The notes: generated from the sequence alone by a model not told the origin. A stretch of DNA of 64,000 nucleotides from Chionoecetes opilio (GCA_016584305.1 JACEEZ010013848.1:258501-322500); one strand, 5' to 3'. Positions 11,255 to 23,477 are shown, counted from the first letter of the stretch. Numbers and translations: made by a program.

Positions 11255-13640
11255 GGCGTAGCTAAGGGGGAGGGGCAGGGAGGGGGCTGTTTGAAATCGC
11301 CCGCCGGGCCCCCAAGAGAGGGTGGCCCCCAAATGCATCACTCAATTAGTGCTGCGTTGACGGTGCAAGGAAAAATATTGCACCTCCCACTCGCTGCATA
11401 TCTACATTTTCCATATATCTGCAAATGAACAAATAAATTTTACAATACCAGTAGCTACCTTTAATTACAGAACTGGCAGTGGCACTTTACGAGATCTAGC
11501 CCTTGCAAAGTTTTTGATCAAATCATGGAAGTTAGTTTCTCTGAGGATGTCATATTCAATGCTCATCAAAGCTAGGTGGCTAAGCCTGTCATGACACATT
11601 GTAGTACGAAGTCTGTTTTTGATAAATTTCATTTTACTGTGTTTTTGATCAATTTCATTTTACTGAAAGAACGTTCTCCAGAACAATTTGTAACCATGAG
11701 CACCAAGTACATCCGCAACATTATTTCAACATTTGGAAATGTATCTACAACATTCTTGTATATCAACAGCTTGTAAAAGAAATGTGCCCTCCCTTTCTCT
11801 ACATCTTCGTCTTTGAGAAATTGAGTAAAGAAGGCTGCAAACTGCACTAGTTCAACTCCAAGTGTTTGATCCAGATCATTCTTGTACTCAACAGCCAATT
11901 TCGCAGCAGCTGCTTCAATTTCATCACAATTCAATGATTGCAGTTTATCCAAGAATCCAAAAAGTGAACAGATTTCTTCATAGGCCTTCAACCGTTGATC
12001 CAGTGAACTCAGGAACTGATCAATTGCTGGAAGGAAATTCTGTATGCGAAATGCTTCTGACTGTGAGAGTGATGCTTCTTCAGATCGTCCATAATCCAAT
12101 GGATTGAGTAGGACATTACGTTGGCGCTTACGTGTCTGTAAATATTCCTCGGTTCCTGACAATTATTTCCCCTTCTCCTCATAAACATGGAAGCGATCTC
12201 GTTTCTCACGTACAAAACATTCCAAGGACTTCAACATTGCGACTGCTGTGTTCAACTCAAGTTTTGGATCTTGCAATGCGTGGCTTGTGGCATCAACTCT
12301 ACCAAGAATGTCATGCCAAAAAACAGCATAATTGGCTGTCTCTAGCTTGCCCATCTTTTCAAGGAGACCGCTGGCATAGCAAGTTTTTCTCATCTCATTC
12401 TCATCTCTAGTTATTTTAGCAAGTGCTTCACGGATTGGGACATATCCTTGGACAATTGCTTTCACTGCAACAGCTCGACAGGACCATCTTGTTGTGGAAA
12501 TTCTCTTTGGTACAGACACTGGGCCAGATTCTACATTTTTCAGTAAATCGCTAAGAATTGATTGCATAACGACGTGTAGAAGCTGTGAAGAACACATAAA
12601 TGGCCTCTAGAAAATAAAAAAATGAGATAGCTGCTTGACAACATTCAGCTGCAGCTTTTCCAACCAGGTTTAATGAGTGACCTGCACAAGGTATCCAAAC
12701 TGCATGATGATTTTTAGCTGCAACTTTGGCTTGCAGACCATTGTATCTCTCACTCATAGATGTTGCATTATCATATGATTGCCCACGACAATTTTGAATG
12801 TCAATATCATAGTCTGTTAGAAATTTCATCAAACCTTCAAACATTTCTTGAGCCTTTTGTCCTTGATTTGGTAAAATTTTTACAAATCTCTCTACAGGTG
12901 TATCATGCTCCATGTATCTGAAGATCAGTGTTAGTTGATCAACATGACCTTCATCAGGTGTTGAATCGAGATAAATTGAGTAATATTTTGACAGCTTTAT
13001 ACGTGCAATTATTTCCTTGAGTACTTCATTGCCTATTAGTCTGATGATTTCTTCACAGATGGTTGAAGATAAATAGTTTGTATGGCCACTGCCTCGACTG
13101 GCATGATTATGTATGTGTTGCCTGAGGAAATCATCATACTCGGCCAAAAGCTCTAACAATCCTAAATAATTTCCATTATGAGGAGATCCAATTATTTCTT
13201 CATCTCCTCGAAGAGCTAGGCCTCTTTCACATAAAAATTTCAACACACTAATCAGTCGTTTCAAAAGACTACACCAATACTGCTCAACTTGATCCACTTG
13301 TGTTGTTAGTTTTGAGTCTACACCTCCAACTCTCATCGCACGACTTGTTGCTGACAAAACTGCTTGAATGTGATCCTTTGATTGTTCATGGACAGCAACC
13401 CTATTGGCGTGTTTCCAGTCACAGAACCCATCAGATGTGAGCTGAGATCTCGAAGCACCTATTAGCTTACAATAGAAGCAGTAGACCCGCCCATTTTCTG
13501 GAGATAGACATAGCCAAGAACGCTTTGTAACTTCCCCATTTCGATTCCTTCGCTCAAACATACCTGGTGTGCATTTGCGACTGACATTTTTTGCGTCTTT
13601 TTGGATTGCTGAATTAGCTTCCAAAAATGTTGCATCACTG
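11255..13640 (-). mobile_element. hAT transposon remnant (ZMYM1/DUF4371 type)
   Basis: A terminal CAGTGGCGTAGCTAAGG lies at 11255, a common hAT-like end. It is followed on the minus strand by a decayed transposase gene (11465-13624). The other end was not found. A T-rich run (13677-13698) and a piggyBac-like relic follow directly, so the 5' end is probably truncated. No target duplication could be verified. Confidence 0.6.
11465..13624 (-). pseudogene. hAT transposase pseudogene (TTF zinc finger, DUF4371, hAT dimerisation)
   Basis: Residues are numbered from 13624. A TTF-type zinc finger occupies about residues 25-90: VYCFYCKL with C49 and C52, the GF.DWK motif, and HEQSKDH. The catalytic core follows, with the first Asp in YYSIYLDSTPDE (D220), the second in GQSYDNATSM (D285) and the C..H motif CAGHSLNL. 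The C-terminal dimerisation motif SGERSFSKMKLIKN ends near 11640. The gene is broken three ways: a frameshift near 12556-12575, an in-frame TAA at 12163-12165, and a 26-bp tandem duplication at 11614-11664 inside the dimerisation motif. After that, an open frame runs on to a TAA at 11465. The usual N-terminus is missing. Related proteins are annotated as zinc finger MYM-type 1-like and cut and paste transposons. Confidence 0.85.
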
Positions 13641-13709
13641 TGGTGAAGACTCTCAGCACCTTTCTCTTTTTCTTCTGTTTTTTTTTTTTTTTTTTTATCT
13701 ATCTATGTA

Positions 13710-13905
13710 TGTATGGATCATCCACACCTGTGGCTACACAAGGAAGCACAAGGAAAAGATGCAGAGGATGTTACGAAAAGATATCACTAGGAGAAGGATA
13801 CATGGTGGCCTCAAACAAGGCTAGAAGAGTTCTTCTGCAGTGCATGTGATGGTCAGCCACATCTCTGCCTTTCATGTTTCAATGAAAAATATGCCTCATA
13901 CTAAG
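13710..13905 (+). pseudogene. piggyBac-like transposase C-terminal cysteine domain, relic
   Basis: One frame reads RKRCRGCYEKISLGEGY. After a one-base shift near 13826, the next reads FCSACDGQPHLCLSCF and then a stop. Two CxxC pairs followed by C..C.....LC..CF is the pattern of the cysteine-rich C-terminal domain of piggyBac transposases, which binds terminal repeats. The rest of the gene is absent: a T-rich run and the hAT remnant lie upstream. No TTAA-flanked CCC end was found beside it. Confidence 0.6.
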
Positions 13906-15055
13906 GAAAATGCATGGGAAATTGGGAAACGATTACACATTCGGATAATTCAATTTAGCTTTTTTTGTTTTTTTGTTTACGGAACTAATTTCGTGAGTTT
14001 TATGGTATTTTCTTCTACAGTTAATTACTGCTGCATTATGTAATGATTGTAATTTGCTTGTAAGATGAATACACCTTACAAGCTTTGTGTTACAAAGTTT
14101 TATATGCATTTTGGAAGCATGTATTGTTATACATAATATTATCTTATCAATGCATCTAATTTCAATGTTTAATTTTTGCTTTATATGCAAAGAATGCATT
14201 CGCATGTTTTATTTGATAACTGCTTTATTTTCATATCGATTATAATGCTTATAGGATCACATTATCATATGAAAACATAATAAAAAAAAAAAATTGATGA
14301 ACAAGGAAAAAGGATTTTTGGGCTAATCATAATTAACTAATTTACACAATTATGAGTATTTTTTATTACCTGATATCGTTGCAAGACATTTATAGCCATA
14401 TAAAATACAAATGTACATAACAATTGGCTATGTACTCATGTTTGCAAAAGTTTTTAATAAGGGTTATTCGGGCCACGGATGTACCAATTCGCAAAGAAAG
14501 AAAGATCTGCTCGGTACACTGGTGGCCCAATACGCAGTTAATGTGTTAAAATCCCACTGTAGTGATCATCCATACGATGATACGACGCCACTTTTATGTA
14601 AACAAACACTTACGTCATTCTGTGACATATGAGTTCACTTTCATTACTTCATTTCATGACATATAGACATATCTCAGTATTCTGTGCCTTACTAACACAC
14701 TCTTTGTGTATTCATGGACACCAGAAATCATTAATTGGTAGCGAAATATTACATCGAAAATGAAAAAAATACTAAAAAACTTACCTCAAAATCAGCCACG
14801 GGTCCCTCATTAATATAAACCCCTTAATCAGCTGCGTGTGCCCGTTTTCCCTAATATCTGTTAGAGGGAGACCATTCTAAACCTAGAAATGTGGCCATGG
14901 GCAATCAAGCAACACTACCGGGTAGCTATAGGCAGTTGGATATAAGATAAATTATTAATTTGATTATAAATTAAGGCCTCTTGATTAAAAAATATTTATT
15001 ATAAAAATATACAAGGAAGTATTAAGTAAATAAATAAATAAGAACAAAAATTATA
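13906..15055. other. AT-rich stretch, nothing recognised
   Basis: Low-GC sequence with short chance ORFs only (13933-14205 minus, 14411-14632 plus). No inverted repeats or motifs were identified. Confidence 0.4.
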
Positions 15056-15059
15056 ATAT

Positions 15060-15170
15060 GTGGAGACCCCAGGCCCCAGTTTGGCAGATTGCCCCATTTT
15101 GTGGGGGCCCCCTGATTGTGGGGGCCCCTGGGCAGCTGCCCACTATGCCCACTCCTAAATCCGGCCCTGG
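15060..15170. mobile_element. Possible hAT end (CTAAATCCGGCCCTG type)
   Basis: A GC-rich block with GGGGGCCCC units ends at CCTAAATCCGGCCCTG. This resembles the CAGGGCCGGATTTAGG ends of known hAT families. The matching opposite end was not found, and it does not pair cleanly with the end at 11255. Confidence 0.4.
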
Positions 15171-15599
15171 GTAGAAGGGATGGTGGGGGTGGTAGTGTTG
15201 GCAGTAGAGGGGATGGCTGAGGTGGTGATGGTAGAATTACAGTATTACTCGAAAATAAAGTCAGTACCGCTTGATTTTGTCGCCGCCGCCCGCCGTCACT
15301 ATGCACACTGTTTACACTCACTTGGGACGAGACTAAAAAGCTGGGGGACGAGACTACAAAGCTGCACAGCTGCAGCTCCTGGTGTTCACAAGTGGCGCGG
15401 CGGCAGCAGACATGAATCGTACAGCAAATATGAAAGTAACTTACATTTAAATCTGGTTTTAATGAAAATTCACTTAGTAACGTATTGAAAATAACATATA
15501 ATCGAATGTGATTTTTATTATGATATATTTGTTAGTAGTGTATCAATTCTGCTGTGTCTCTAAAGACATCATACACCTGGCAGTGAGTGTCTGGGGGTG

Positions 15600-15868
15600 C
15601 TGTAGCTCCGCAGCCCTATGCCACGAGCCGCCAATGCTTCTGGTAATGAATCCTAACACCCTATTCGCTCGATCTATTTCTAGCCTCAATACATTGTTTC
15701 CTAGGTCGGAGGTCTGAGCTCACCCTCACTCCCAGATCCTTCTCACCTTCTGATCTTTTCAGCGATATATTGCGTATGGTGTATCTATTACCAGGGTTTG
15801 TTCTACCAACATTCATAACGCTGCACTTATCAATATTAAATTCCATCTGCCGTCTGGCATTCCGCGTA
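15600..15868 (-). pseudogene. CR1-like reverse transcriptase fragment
   Basis: A minus-strand frame contains RQMEFNIDKCSVMNVGR, then SEGEKDLGVRVSSDLRP and, after a break near 15660, RVLGFI. This is the reverse transcriptase thumb of CR1-group LINEs, with the W.M.FN..KC.VM..G motif and the LGV......K signature. It is 5'- and 3'-truncated. It may belong to the same family as the fragment at 10915-11250. Confidence 0.65.
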
Positions 15869-16908
15869 GGCGGGACCATGGGTAAATGACAGTATGACAC
15901 ACTATAGAACAGGTGGCCCATTCACACATACTCGCCTTCAATAGATTGTGACGGCGTCAACCCTATCATGAGCAGCAGATATCAGTGCACCGTTGAACAT
16001 TATACCACAGCAGTGTTGCCACCTCGGGGGGAAAAATAGTTCCGTACGCTTCACTGAAAATGTACCGTTCGTATCACTTTACAAAATGTACCACAACATG
16101 TACTGTACCACTTTCTATTTTATGAAAATATGATGGTTAATAAGCTAATATACAAAAAATCCTTGAAAATCAATGCGTCAAGGGAAAACATCAGTTGTTT
16201 AATTCAAATTAGCTGATATTAAGAAATAATTTGCCCATGTAGGCTACCTAGACGTGTTGAAATTACAAACCCGTTAACATCTAAAAATGGCTGAAAATCA
16301 TAATTATTACCTATCCTGTTCTCGTAGTTCGAACAAAATCATCTAATATATGTGTATGTTCTTCAGGAATACCATTAAAAAAGAACTATAGGATGCTAAT
16401 GGCTTGATCATTTATTACCTGCTGGTCACACGACACCGGTCCAGTGTGAGTGTTGCCAACCTGTCAGTTATGAATTATCGTACTGGCTCTTCAAAATTAT
16501 CGTTTTTTCAGTAGAATTGTCGTACAAGCTCCTAAAAATTATCGCCTTTTTTATCGTTTATTAAATGTATTTCTTTGTGCTTCCTAATTAAATGTATTTA
16601 TTGAAAACTTCCTGCTATTTGTTTATATATTTTGATTTGCAGGATTCAAAATAGTTGGGCAGCCTGGGGTTAATCCCTACAGGGGGTTCTGCGTCCCTGG
16701 CCACGGTGAGCAGTAAGGCGAATCCCTGACATAGATTGGTTGGGGAGGGGTTTGCGCCCCCTCCCTGAAAAAACCTAACTTAACCACAAACATATAATAA
16801 GAGGTAGAGGCCGGGGGCGTGGTAACGGCGCCCCCGACCCGGTTTTACAGGGGGGCCCGACCATGCAGACCCCTCTAATGCCGACGCAGGGGGGGGGGGG
16901 GTCTGGCT

Positions 16909-17871
16909 ATGACGAGTGCGGGGCAAAGCCCTTGGGAATCCCGCACTCTAAATCAAGTGGTAGGGCCCCCTAGCCCATTTTTTTCTTATGGGGGTGGCCG
17001 GGGCGGTGCAGAGGCGGCGCCTGCCCGTCGAATCACTCCTGGAATAAACCTCCGGAGGGTTCTTCGTGTGAGCTCGTGGAACGTTCTGAGCCTCTCAGAC
17101 GATCGTTGACTACCTCTCCTATCGGGCGAGCTCAACAGGCTGAGGGTGGATATAGTGGGACTCTCTGAGACGAGGAAGCCTGGCAGTGGTGAGACTAGCA
17201 GTGGGGGTTACACTTACTACTGGTCCGGCATGAGCAATGGTCACCGTGACCGGGGAGTAGCTATAGGTATCTCCAGCAAACTGCAGCTGTCAGTTGTTGA
17301 GGTTACTCCGGTTGATGAGCGTATAATGCGGGTGAGGATAAAACACACACTGGGTTTCATGTCTCTTGTTGCAGTGTACGCTCCTACCGAGGTTCGTAAA
17401 ACTGAAGAGAAGGAGATGTTCTACGCCAAACTCGACTCGGTATTAGACCAGTGTCCTCCTCGGGACACACTCATTGTTTTGGGCGACTTCAATGCTACTA
17501 CTGGCACTGTGAGAGATGGCTACGAGTTATGTGTTGGTCCCCATGGCTCCGGTACCAGAAACATTAAGAGTTTTCTGCTTCTGAATTTTGCAAGGTCCAG
17601 AAGGTTGAGAATTGCAGGTTCTTGGTATCAGAAACCAGAGCAGCACCGCTGGACATGGTACAGTAGTGCCAGAAGGGTAGCTAAGGAGATCGACCACGTC
17701 CTCGTTAGTACTCGTTGGAGGATCCTCCAGAACTGCAGGGTTTACCGGAGTGCTGAGTTCCTTGGAACAGATCACAGACTTGTTGTTGCTACACTTAAGC
17801 TTCATGTCAAGTCCAGAAGAATCTCAAGAGGTAACCAATTAACCATACTGTGTTTCATCTTGAGAAACTGA
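16909..17871 (+). pseudogene. APE-type endonuclease domain of the RTE LINE
   Basis: One frame runs throughout with a single TGA at 17107-17109. Motifs in order: RVSSWNVLSLS (metal site I), VDIVGLSETRK (catalytic Glu), VAVYAPTE, LIVLGDFNA (the D-F-N site) and, near the end, EIDHVLVS and GTDHRLVV (the terminal D-H). This fold nicks the genomic target to prime reverse transcription. The frame shifts near 17845, after which the linker HLEKLKDL continues in another frame (17850-18233). Confidence 0.85.
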
Positions 17872-19760
17872 AGGACTTGACATGTGCCCATGAGTATGCG
17901 GTTGCAGTCTCTAATCGGTTTGATGTGCTCGGTGTCCTCGAGGACCCTGTAGAACTGTGGGATACCTTCAAACGTGAAACTCTACAGGTTGCCAAGGAGT
18001 GTATTGGGGAGCGCCCGAGGTCAAGGCGTGGTTTTGTCTCGACGGAGACGCTGGAGAAAATCGAGGAGCGTCGCGCTGCCAGGCTGGCTGGGAACCAGGA
18101 CCAGCACAGGGCTCTGTCACGCGGGACTAAAACCCTCCTGGGGAGAGACAAGGAGAGGTATGTCAGGAGTCTCGCTGAGGATGTTGAGGGTCATTTCACG
18201 CTAATGACCTCCGACCCGCCTACCGAGCCCTGAAGAAGCTCCGTTCCAAGTCTCCATCTCGGCGAGTGCTATTCGAACAGCAGATGGGCACCTCGTGTCG
18301 GACATGATGGGCAGATGGCTCGTTGGGCTGAGTACTTTGGACAGTTGTTCACGGTGAATCCTCCAACTGAGCAGCTTCACACCACTGGGTTAGAGCGTGG
18401 CCACTGAGAGAGACACGAGAGAGTCTCTCTCGGTGGCCACGGTTAGAGGCAATGGATGCCGATCCTCCCATTGACAAAACCGCACCCTCTCGACGAAGTC
18501 AGAGAGGCTGTAGCAAAGTTGAGGGGTGGAAAGGCAGCTGGTGTTTGTAATATCAGTGCGGAGCTCCTCAAAACTGGGGGTGAGGCCATGATCCGAGAAT
18601 TGCATGCTGTCCTGACTGCCGTGTGGCAATCAGGTACCATTCCTCCTGACTGGAAAAGGGGGCTGGTCGTCCCTATCTGGAAAGGGAAAGGGGACCATCA
18701 GTACTGCAACAATTACCGCGGTATTACACTGTTCAGCGTGCCAGGCAAGGTGCTTGCCCATCTATTGCTGACACGGATCCGCAGTCATCTGCTCAAGCAT
18801 CAGAGACCTCAACAGTCTGGGTTCACGCCTGGTAAGTCAACAACGGACCGTATCCTAGCGCTTCGTGTCCTGGTGGAACGTCGACGTGAGTTTCGACAGG
18901 GGATGCTTGCAGCCTATGTTGATCTCAAGAAGGCGTTTGACTCAGTGCATCGTGAGTCACTCTGGGATCTTCTGCGACTTCGCGGGATTCCTGCAAGGAC
19001 TATTGGTTTGATGACTGGTCTGAACTAGATGAAGTTCTGGGACTGAGAGTGCTGTGAAGTGTGGGGGAGGTGTATCCAGCTTCTTTCCTATTAATACAGG
19101 AGTGAGCAAGTGTGCGTCCTTGCCCCACCACTTTTCAACACTTGTATGGACTAGGTATTGAGCAAAGTTGTAGATCAAAGTGATTGTGGAGCATCCCTCG
19201 GCAACACCAAGATCACTGATCTTGTTTTTGCCGATGATGCAGTAATCTTTGCTGAGTCGCTGGAGGTCCTGGTGATGGCTCTTGAGGCGCTGCACGAGGA
19301 GGCAAAGCCTTTGGGACTTGAAATCTCCTGGCTTAAGACCAACGTCCAGGTGTTTGGAGGCTTACTAGATGAAACAGTAGTCTGTTCATGCGTGCAGCGA
19401 GGACATTGAGATCTTGGAAAGTTTTACATACCTTGGTAGCGCCGTCCATAATGACGGCGGCTCACGTCAAGAAGTCTTACGGCGGATTGGCATAGCCCAC
19501 GGTGTTATGGACTCGCTTAGCAGGAGTATTTGGCGTTATCGGTACCTGTGCAGGAGGACAAAGATCCGGATCTTCAAGTGATTGTGATCCCTGTCTTACT
19601 CTATGGTTGTGAGATATGGACACTAAATAGCGACTTGAAGAGACGAATCGATGCCTTTGGTAATAAGTGTCTTCGCAGAATCATGGGTATCGCTGGGATG
19701 ATTACGTGTCAAATCATCGATTGCACCGTGAGACTGAATCGAGGCCTATTACCTGCATAG
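17850..19760 (+). pseudogene. Reverse transcriptase of the RTE LINE, multiply frameshifted
   Basis: The linker (17850-18233) is followed by the RT palm: SGTIPPDWKRGLVVPIWKGK and YCNNYRGITL near 18620-18730, SGFTPGKSTTDRIL near 18820, and AAYVDLKKAFDSVHRE near 18910-18950, which carries the first catalytic Asp. The active-site FADD is at 19227-19238. At least four frame breaks occur (about 18233, 19025, 19150, 19405), so no product could be made. It would copy its own RNA at nicked DNA. Confidence 0.85.
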
Positions 19761-20029
19761 TCCGTCAGTGCCAACTTCGGCTATATGGGCATGTGGCACG
19801 CTACCTTGAAACTGATCCTTCCCATCGGGTTGTAAGAGACAATCCGGCGTGGAGGAGGCCAAGGGGGCGCCCACAAGCCTCGTGGCTGGGGCAAGTTGAT
19901 GTTTCTTGTCGAGAGCTGCTTGGTATGGGAAAGAAGCCTGCATGGGGACTCGCGCGTGGTGACCCCCGGGAGTGGCGTCGTAGGGTGGGCGAGGCGACGC
20001 GCCTCCCGGCGTATGCCCCCAATGATTGA
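19667..20029 (+). pseudogene. C-terminal domain of the RTE LINE protein
   Basis: The open frame includes QLRLYGHVARYLETDPSHR, then NPAWRRPRGRPQASWL and DPREWRRRVGEATRLPAYAP before the stop. This arginine- and tryptophan-rich tail follows the reverse transcriptase in this LINE family and is its most conserved end here. The real protein would join it to upstream sequence in another frame. Confidence 0.8.
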
Positions 20030-20484
20030 TTGAATGAAAAAATATCCATCTAAGCTCTGCTTATTATAAAGGCTGGCCTTCTAAGTTGTAAAGAAACATT
20101 ATTGCATTTATTTATTTATGCGGCTATTATTAAAAAAAAAAAAAAAAAAAACTTTAAATGCCACTTATATATACTTATATAACTTATATGCCATACTAGA
20201 TACCGGTAATCAATATGAACACAAGAAAATAAACAGATCATTCAAACAGACATGAACTTTTTTACTTGCAAAGCTTACTAAAACAAAATTAAAACTATAT
20301 ATTTTCAATAATCATCACTAAATTTCTTCTTCAAAATCATCACCTTGTGAAGTTCTGGAATAACTGTGCCACTACGACAGGTTCTGCCGCAACACGCCTA
20401 GTCACGATGGTCAGGGTGGCGCGTTAAACGTTGGTTGCGCATCACCCACTTCACGGCGTAATAACTGCAACTGTCGTAGCGTAA

Positions 20485-21520
20485 AGGCCCCCATCCACGG
20501 TGCGATCTGGTCGTACGACCATCGGACAGATCTGGTTGGATCCAACCAGATTGGATCGTGAGTGGGGTGATTTTGGTCTGTCCGACCGACTGACAGCTGG
20601 TCGGATGCGACCAAGCAGTGTTTGGTTTTTAGATCCGACAGATCATCCGGTTCAGACCGGATCGCATCGTGCGTGTGCTGATCGAGAGGCCAACCGTCAG
20701 TCTCGCCACTGACAGCGGCGCGAAAGGATATCGAAGATGAATTGCGCTTTTGCAGACAAGCAGTTCTGGACAGAATTTATCCAACTATATCGGAGCTATG
20801 AATGCTTATGAAAAATAAAAAGCAAAGACTATATAGATAGATATAAGAGAAAGGCAGCGTATGAAGTATTGGCTGAGAAACTGAAGGAGCGAGACAGTGA
20901 GGCTAGTTCACAGCTGCATTCAAGTAGTATTATCTGAATAATGTGTTCACAGCTGCTGCTCTTCACATGATCTCAATTTCGGTATATTTAAAGAATGTCT
21001 CCATTTAGAAAGAAAAAAAAACCATACGACTATCATACTCGCTAATATGCTATTTTATCAAGTTTCTTTTAATAGACTAAGAAAAAAAGTCAAATGCTCT
21101 ACGATGCTGTTTCTATGGCTATGATCGAATTATTCTTACGAAATATTGCAAATAATTCTGTAAAAATACATTATTGTATGGCAGCCATGAAATACAGCAC
21201 GCAGCACATATGGCGTTCCTGGCACAGGGAAATGGTGTCGGCTATTCAGCTCACGGGTTACAAAGTTCAATAAAGAGTAGAAAAGTACAATATTTTCAAT
21301 TTTTATGGTTCACTTTCATCGTTAAGGCCGCCGCGGCAGCTCCCAGCAAAAGTAATTCTTCGTTGCAGAGAGCCATGATGAGAACCGCCCTCCGCCGTTT
21401 CTTATCACCAACTAAACTAGTCTTGAGGTGCGGTCGGAGCGTTAGTGGGTGGTAGGATATCCATCGGATCAGGTCTGTCGGATCAGATCGTACGACCAAT
21501 CGTACCGTGGATGGGGGCCT
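20485..21520. mobile_element. PIF/Harbinger-type element with TAA target duplication
   Basis: The termini are AGGCCCCCATCCACGGT and its inverted copy, flanked by TAA on both sides (20482-20484 and 21521-21523), the 3-bp TWA target typical of PIF/Harbinger. Further in, both ends carry CGTACGACCA and GGATCAGGTC-like subterminal repeats. It contains the relic of a MADF-domain ORF but no DDE transposase, so it is an internally deleted derivative. Confidence 0.8.
20737..20937 (+). pseudogene. MADF (Myb/SANT-like) domain ORF relic of the Harbinger element
   Basis: The frame starts at ATG 20737 and reads ADKQFWTEFIQLYRSYECL, then TGA (20809-20811), then KIKSKDYIDRYKRKAAYEVL and AEKLKERDSEA to a stop at 20935. 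MADF domains have W-x3-FI-x-LY-x5-CLW-x4-S-x-(D/E)Y-x-D-(R/K)-x4-A; all these positions fit, and the stop sits where the second Trp is expected (TGG to TGA). PIF/Harbinger transposons carry a second Myb-like ORF that binds DNA with the transposase. A single substitution kills it. Confidence 0.75.
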
Positions 21521-21921
21521 TAACAGATGTCTCATCTTCAAGTGCCATGACTCCCACCCCGGTCTGCGTTCACCTGTTATACCGAGTCTACCTCGAGGCT
21601 CCAGATGATACCAGACACAGCTCCAGCAAACAAAATGACGTTGTAACAACGTCTTCATAACGTTGTGAATAGGTTCCAGTTACGTTGTGCAGGACGTTGT
21701 GGGAACCGGATTTTTGTCCACTCCCAGGTACGTTGTCACAACGTTGACCATAAAGGGACAAACCTTGTCCAAAAACCAGTAGGGGCTACCACACAATGTA
21801 ACGTAATAAAGTAATTCCAACTGACGTACATTTGACAGTAGCTGAGTCAGTAGCTCGCCCCTCGCGCCTCTGTCCAATACTTGTAGGAGACAAGTCAGCG
21901 TGTGTACGTACGTGTAATTTA

Positions 21922-22784
21922 TGCGGGGTTCACACTACACGTATTTGCTACGTGCGTCTTGTCAACGTGACGTCATCGTGACGTCACTTCCTGCTTGTGT
22001 GACCTTGAAAGACGTGCGTCTCGAGGCTCCAAGATTCAGAGCCGCCAATCTTTTTGGCGGGCTTTCTCCAGAATGCGGGAGCGGTGGTGCCACAATTTAT
22101 AGAACATTATACGTACTTAAGCTTTGCAATATCAAAATAATGCTGTTTCCAAGGTCTGATTTAAAATATATTTATTATCAGTGATTCTGGAAGACAATAT
22201 TAGTAATGGAAGGCATACATGATGTGAAAATATTGTGCCCCGCTGCTTGAAGGCGGAACAGCGGCAAGCTGCTTGAATGTAAGCTCGACCACAACCACTA
22301 CCTCTTGTGTATTTTCCTGCGTTCTTTCTCATGTTCTCTAGTTCTAACCCTCTCACGTGCCCCTCTTGTAGCTACTATATACCATCCTTTCTGCAGCATC
22401 ACGCTACGCCACCAACACCCTCTACAGGCCGTGCAATAGGTAGTAATTATTAGTGACTTGAAAAATAGCGCCACGACTGCGATATGTGGCAACACCTGTG
22501 GCCCCCGCTATACAGAATCCACTTGTAACCTTTCCAATAGCCTGTTGTCAGAGATTGCAGCGCTATATAGGTAGGGCAGGGAGTGAAGGGGGATATAGTG
22601 AAGGGAGTAATAGGTGTGTCATGGGGTACAAAAGGGAGGAAGTAAGGAAAGCAAGGCGGTTTTATACTGCAATGTTTTCTGATAAGAGCGAGCGGGAGTG
22701 AGACGAGGTAACGTCATCGTGACGTCACGGTGACGTCACGATAACAAGACGCACGTAGCAAAAACGTGAAGTGTGAACCGGGCC
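21922..22784. mobile_element. Harbinger-type MITE (863 bp), TTA duplication
   Basis: Left end TGCGGGGTTCACACTACACG and right end, inverted, GGCCCGGTTCACACTTCACG, flanked by TTA at 21919-21921 and 22785-22787. GTGACGTCA motifs lie near both ends. A shorter relative (309 bp, same ends, also TTA) is at 32063-32371. No coding sequence is recognised. The next element begins right at its right TTA. Confidence 0.75.
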
Positions 22785-23477
22785 TTAAGCGGCTATCACA
22801 CAAGGCGTTTCGTCGGACTGTTTCGTCGAACTAGCCATTTGGTTGGACTGTTTGGTCGAACTTCGAGGGTCATTTCACCGAACTTGTTCGATGAAATGGT
22901 TTTGTGAAATTATACAAAATGTTGCACATTGCGTCGAATATACTCTGGGGTCAAAATAAGTCCATACTTTTTCTGTAAGCTATAAATAGTGTTAGCAATT
23001 ATTAAGCTTTGAAATGAACACCATCATATAATACGTTACAGTGAAATTAATACAGATCAGTCTATATTATATATGTAATAGATTTTCAGAATTATGAAGC
23101 TGATTTGATGTGTTTTCATTTTGCGGTAAAATGATTAGGCTACTAGTAGAATAAAGGTATAACGGGGAGAGAATGGAAATGATGCGTGTGGTTTTGACTG
23201 AAATGAGATGTGAAATGAATGAGGTGGTTGCAAAGGACAGGAAGAGGATGGATGTTATTGCTGCTGGGACTGTGTGGTGAGACAAGGGGCGGATGATTGA
23301 GACAGTGAAAGAGTTTGGAAAGAATGTGGTGTATGAGAAATACACAATAAAACTGCATGCTTGTATGTAGTTTTGTTTTCTTCTGTTTCCCTTTTGTGTG
23401 GTTTTTTTTTATTTACAGGAGCCGTCGGTTCACAGGCATGGCCTATGAAGAAAAGGCCACCTGTAATATCAAGATCA

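Larger units (their letters stand above)
16640..20040 (+). mobile_element. RTE-type LINE (non-LTR retrotransposon), nearly full length, decayed
   Basis: A GC-rich 5' region with long G runs (16800-16900) is followed by endonuclease, linker, reverse transcriptase and C-terminal coding relics, all on the plus strand. It ends with TGATTGATTGAATGA and a few A residues, a short-repeat tail rather than a long poly(A). The order EN-RT with no RNase H and this tail fit RTE-like elements. The same protein family is widespread in marine invertebrates. Its composition is clearly GC-richer than the flanks. Confidence 0.8.

Noticed and set aside
11255..15170. One hAT element spanning 11255-15170
   Set aside because: The two end motifs differ and the flanking 8-mers do not match.
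17527..17805. Minus-strand ORF within the LINE endonuclease
   Set aside because: Antisense shadow of the endonuclease frame.
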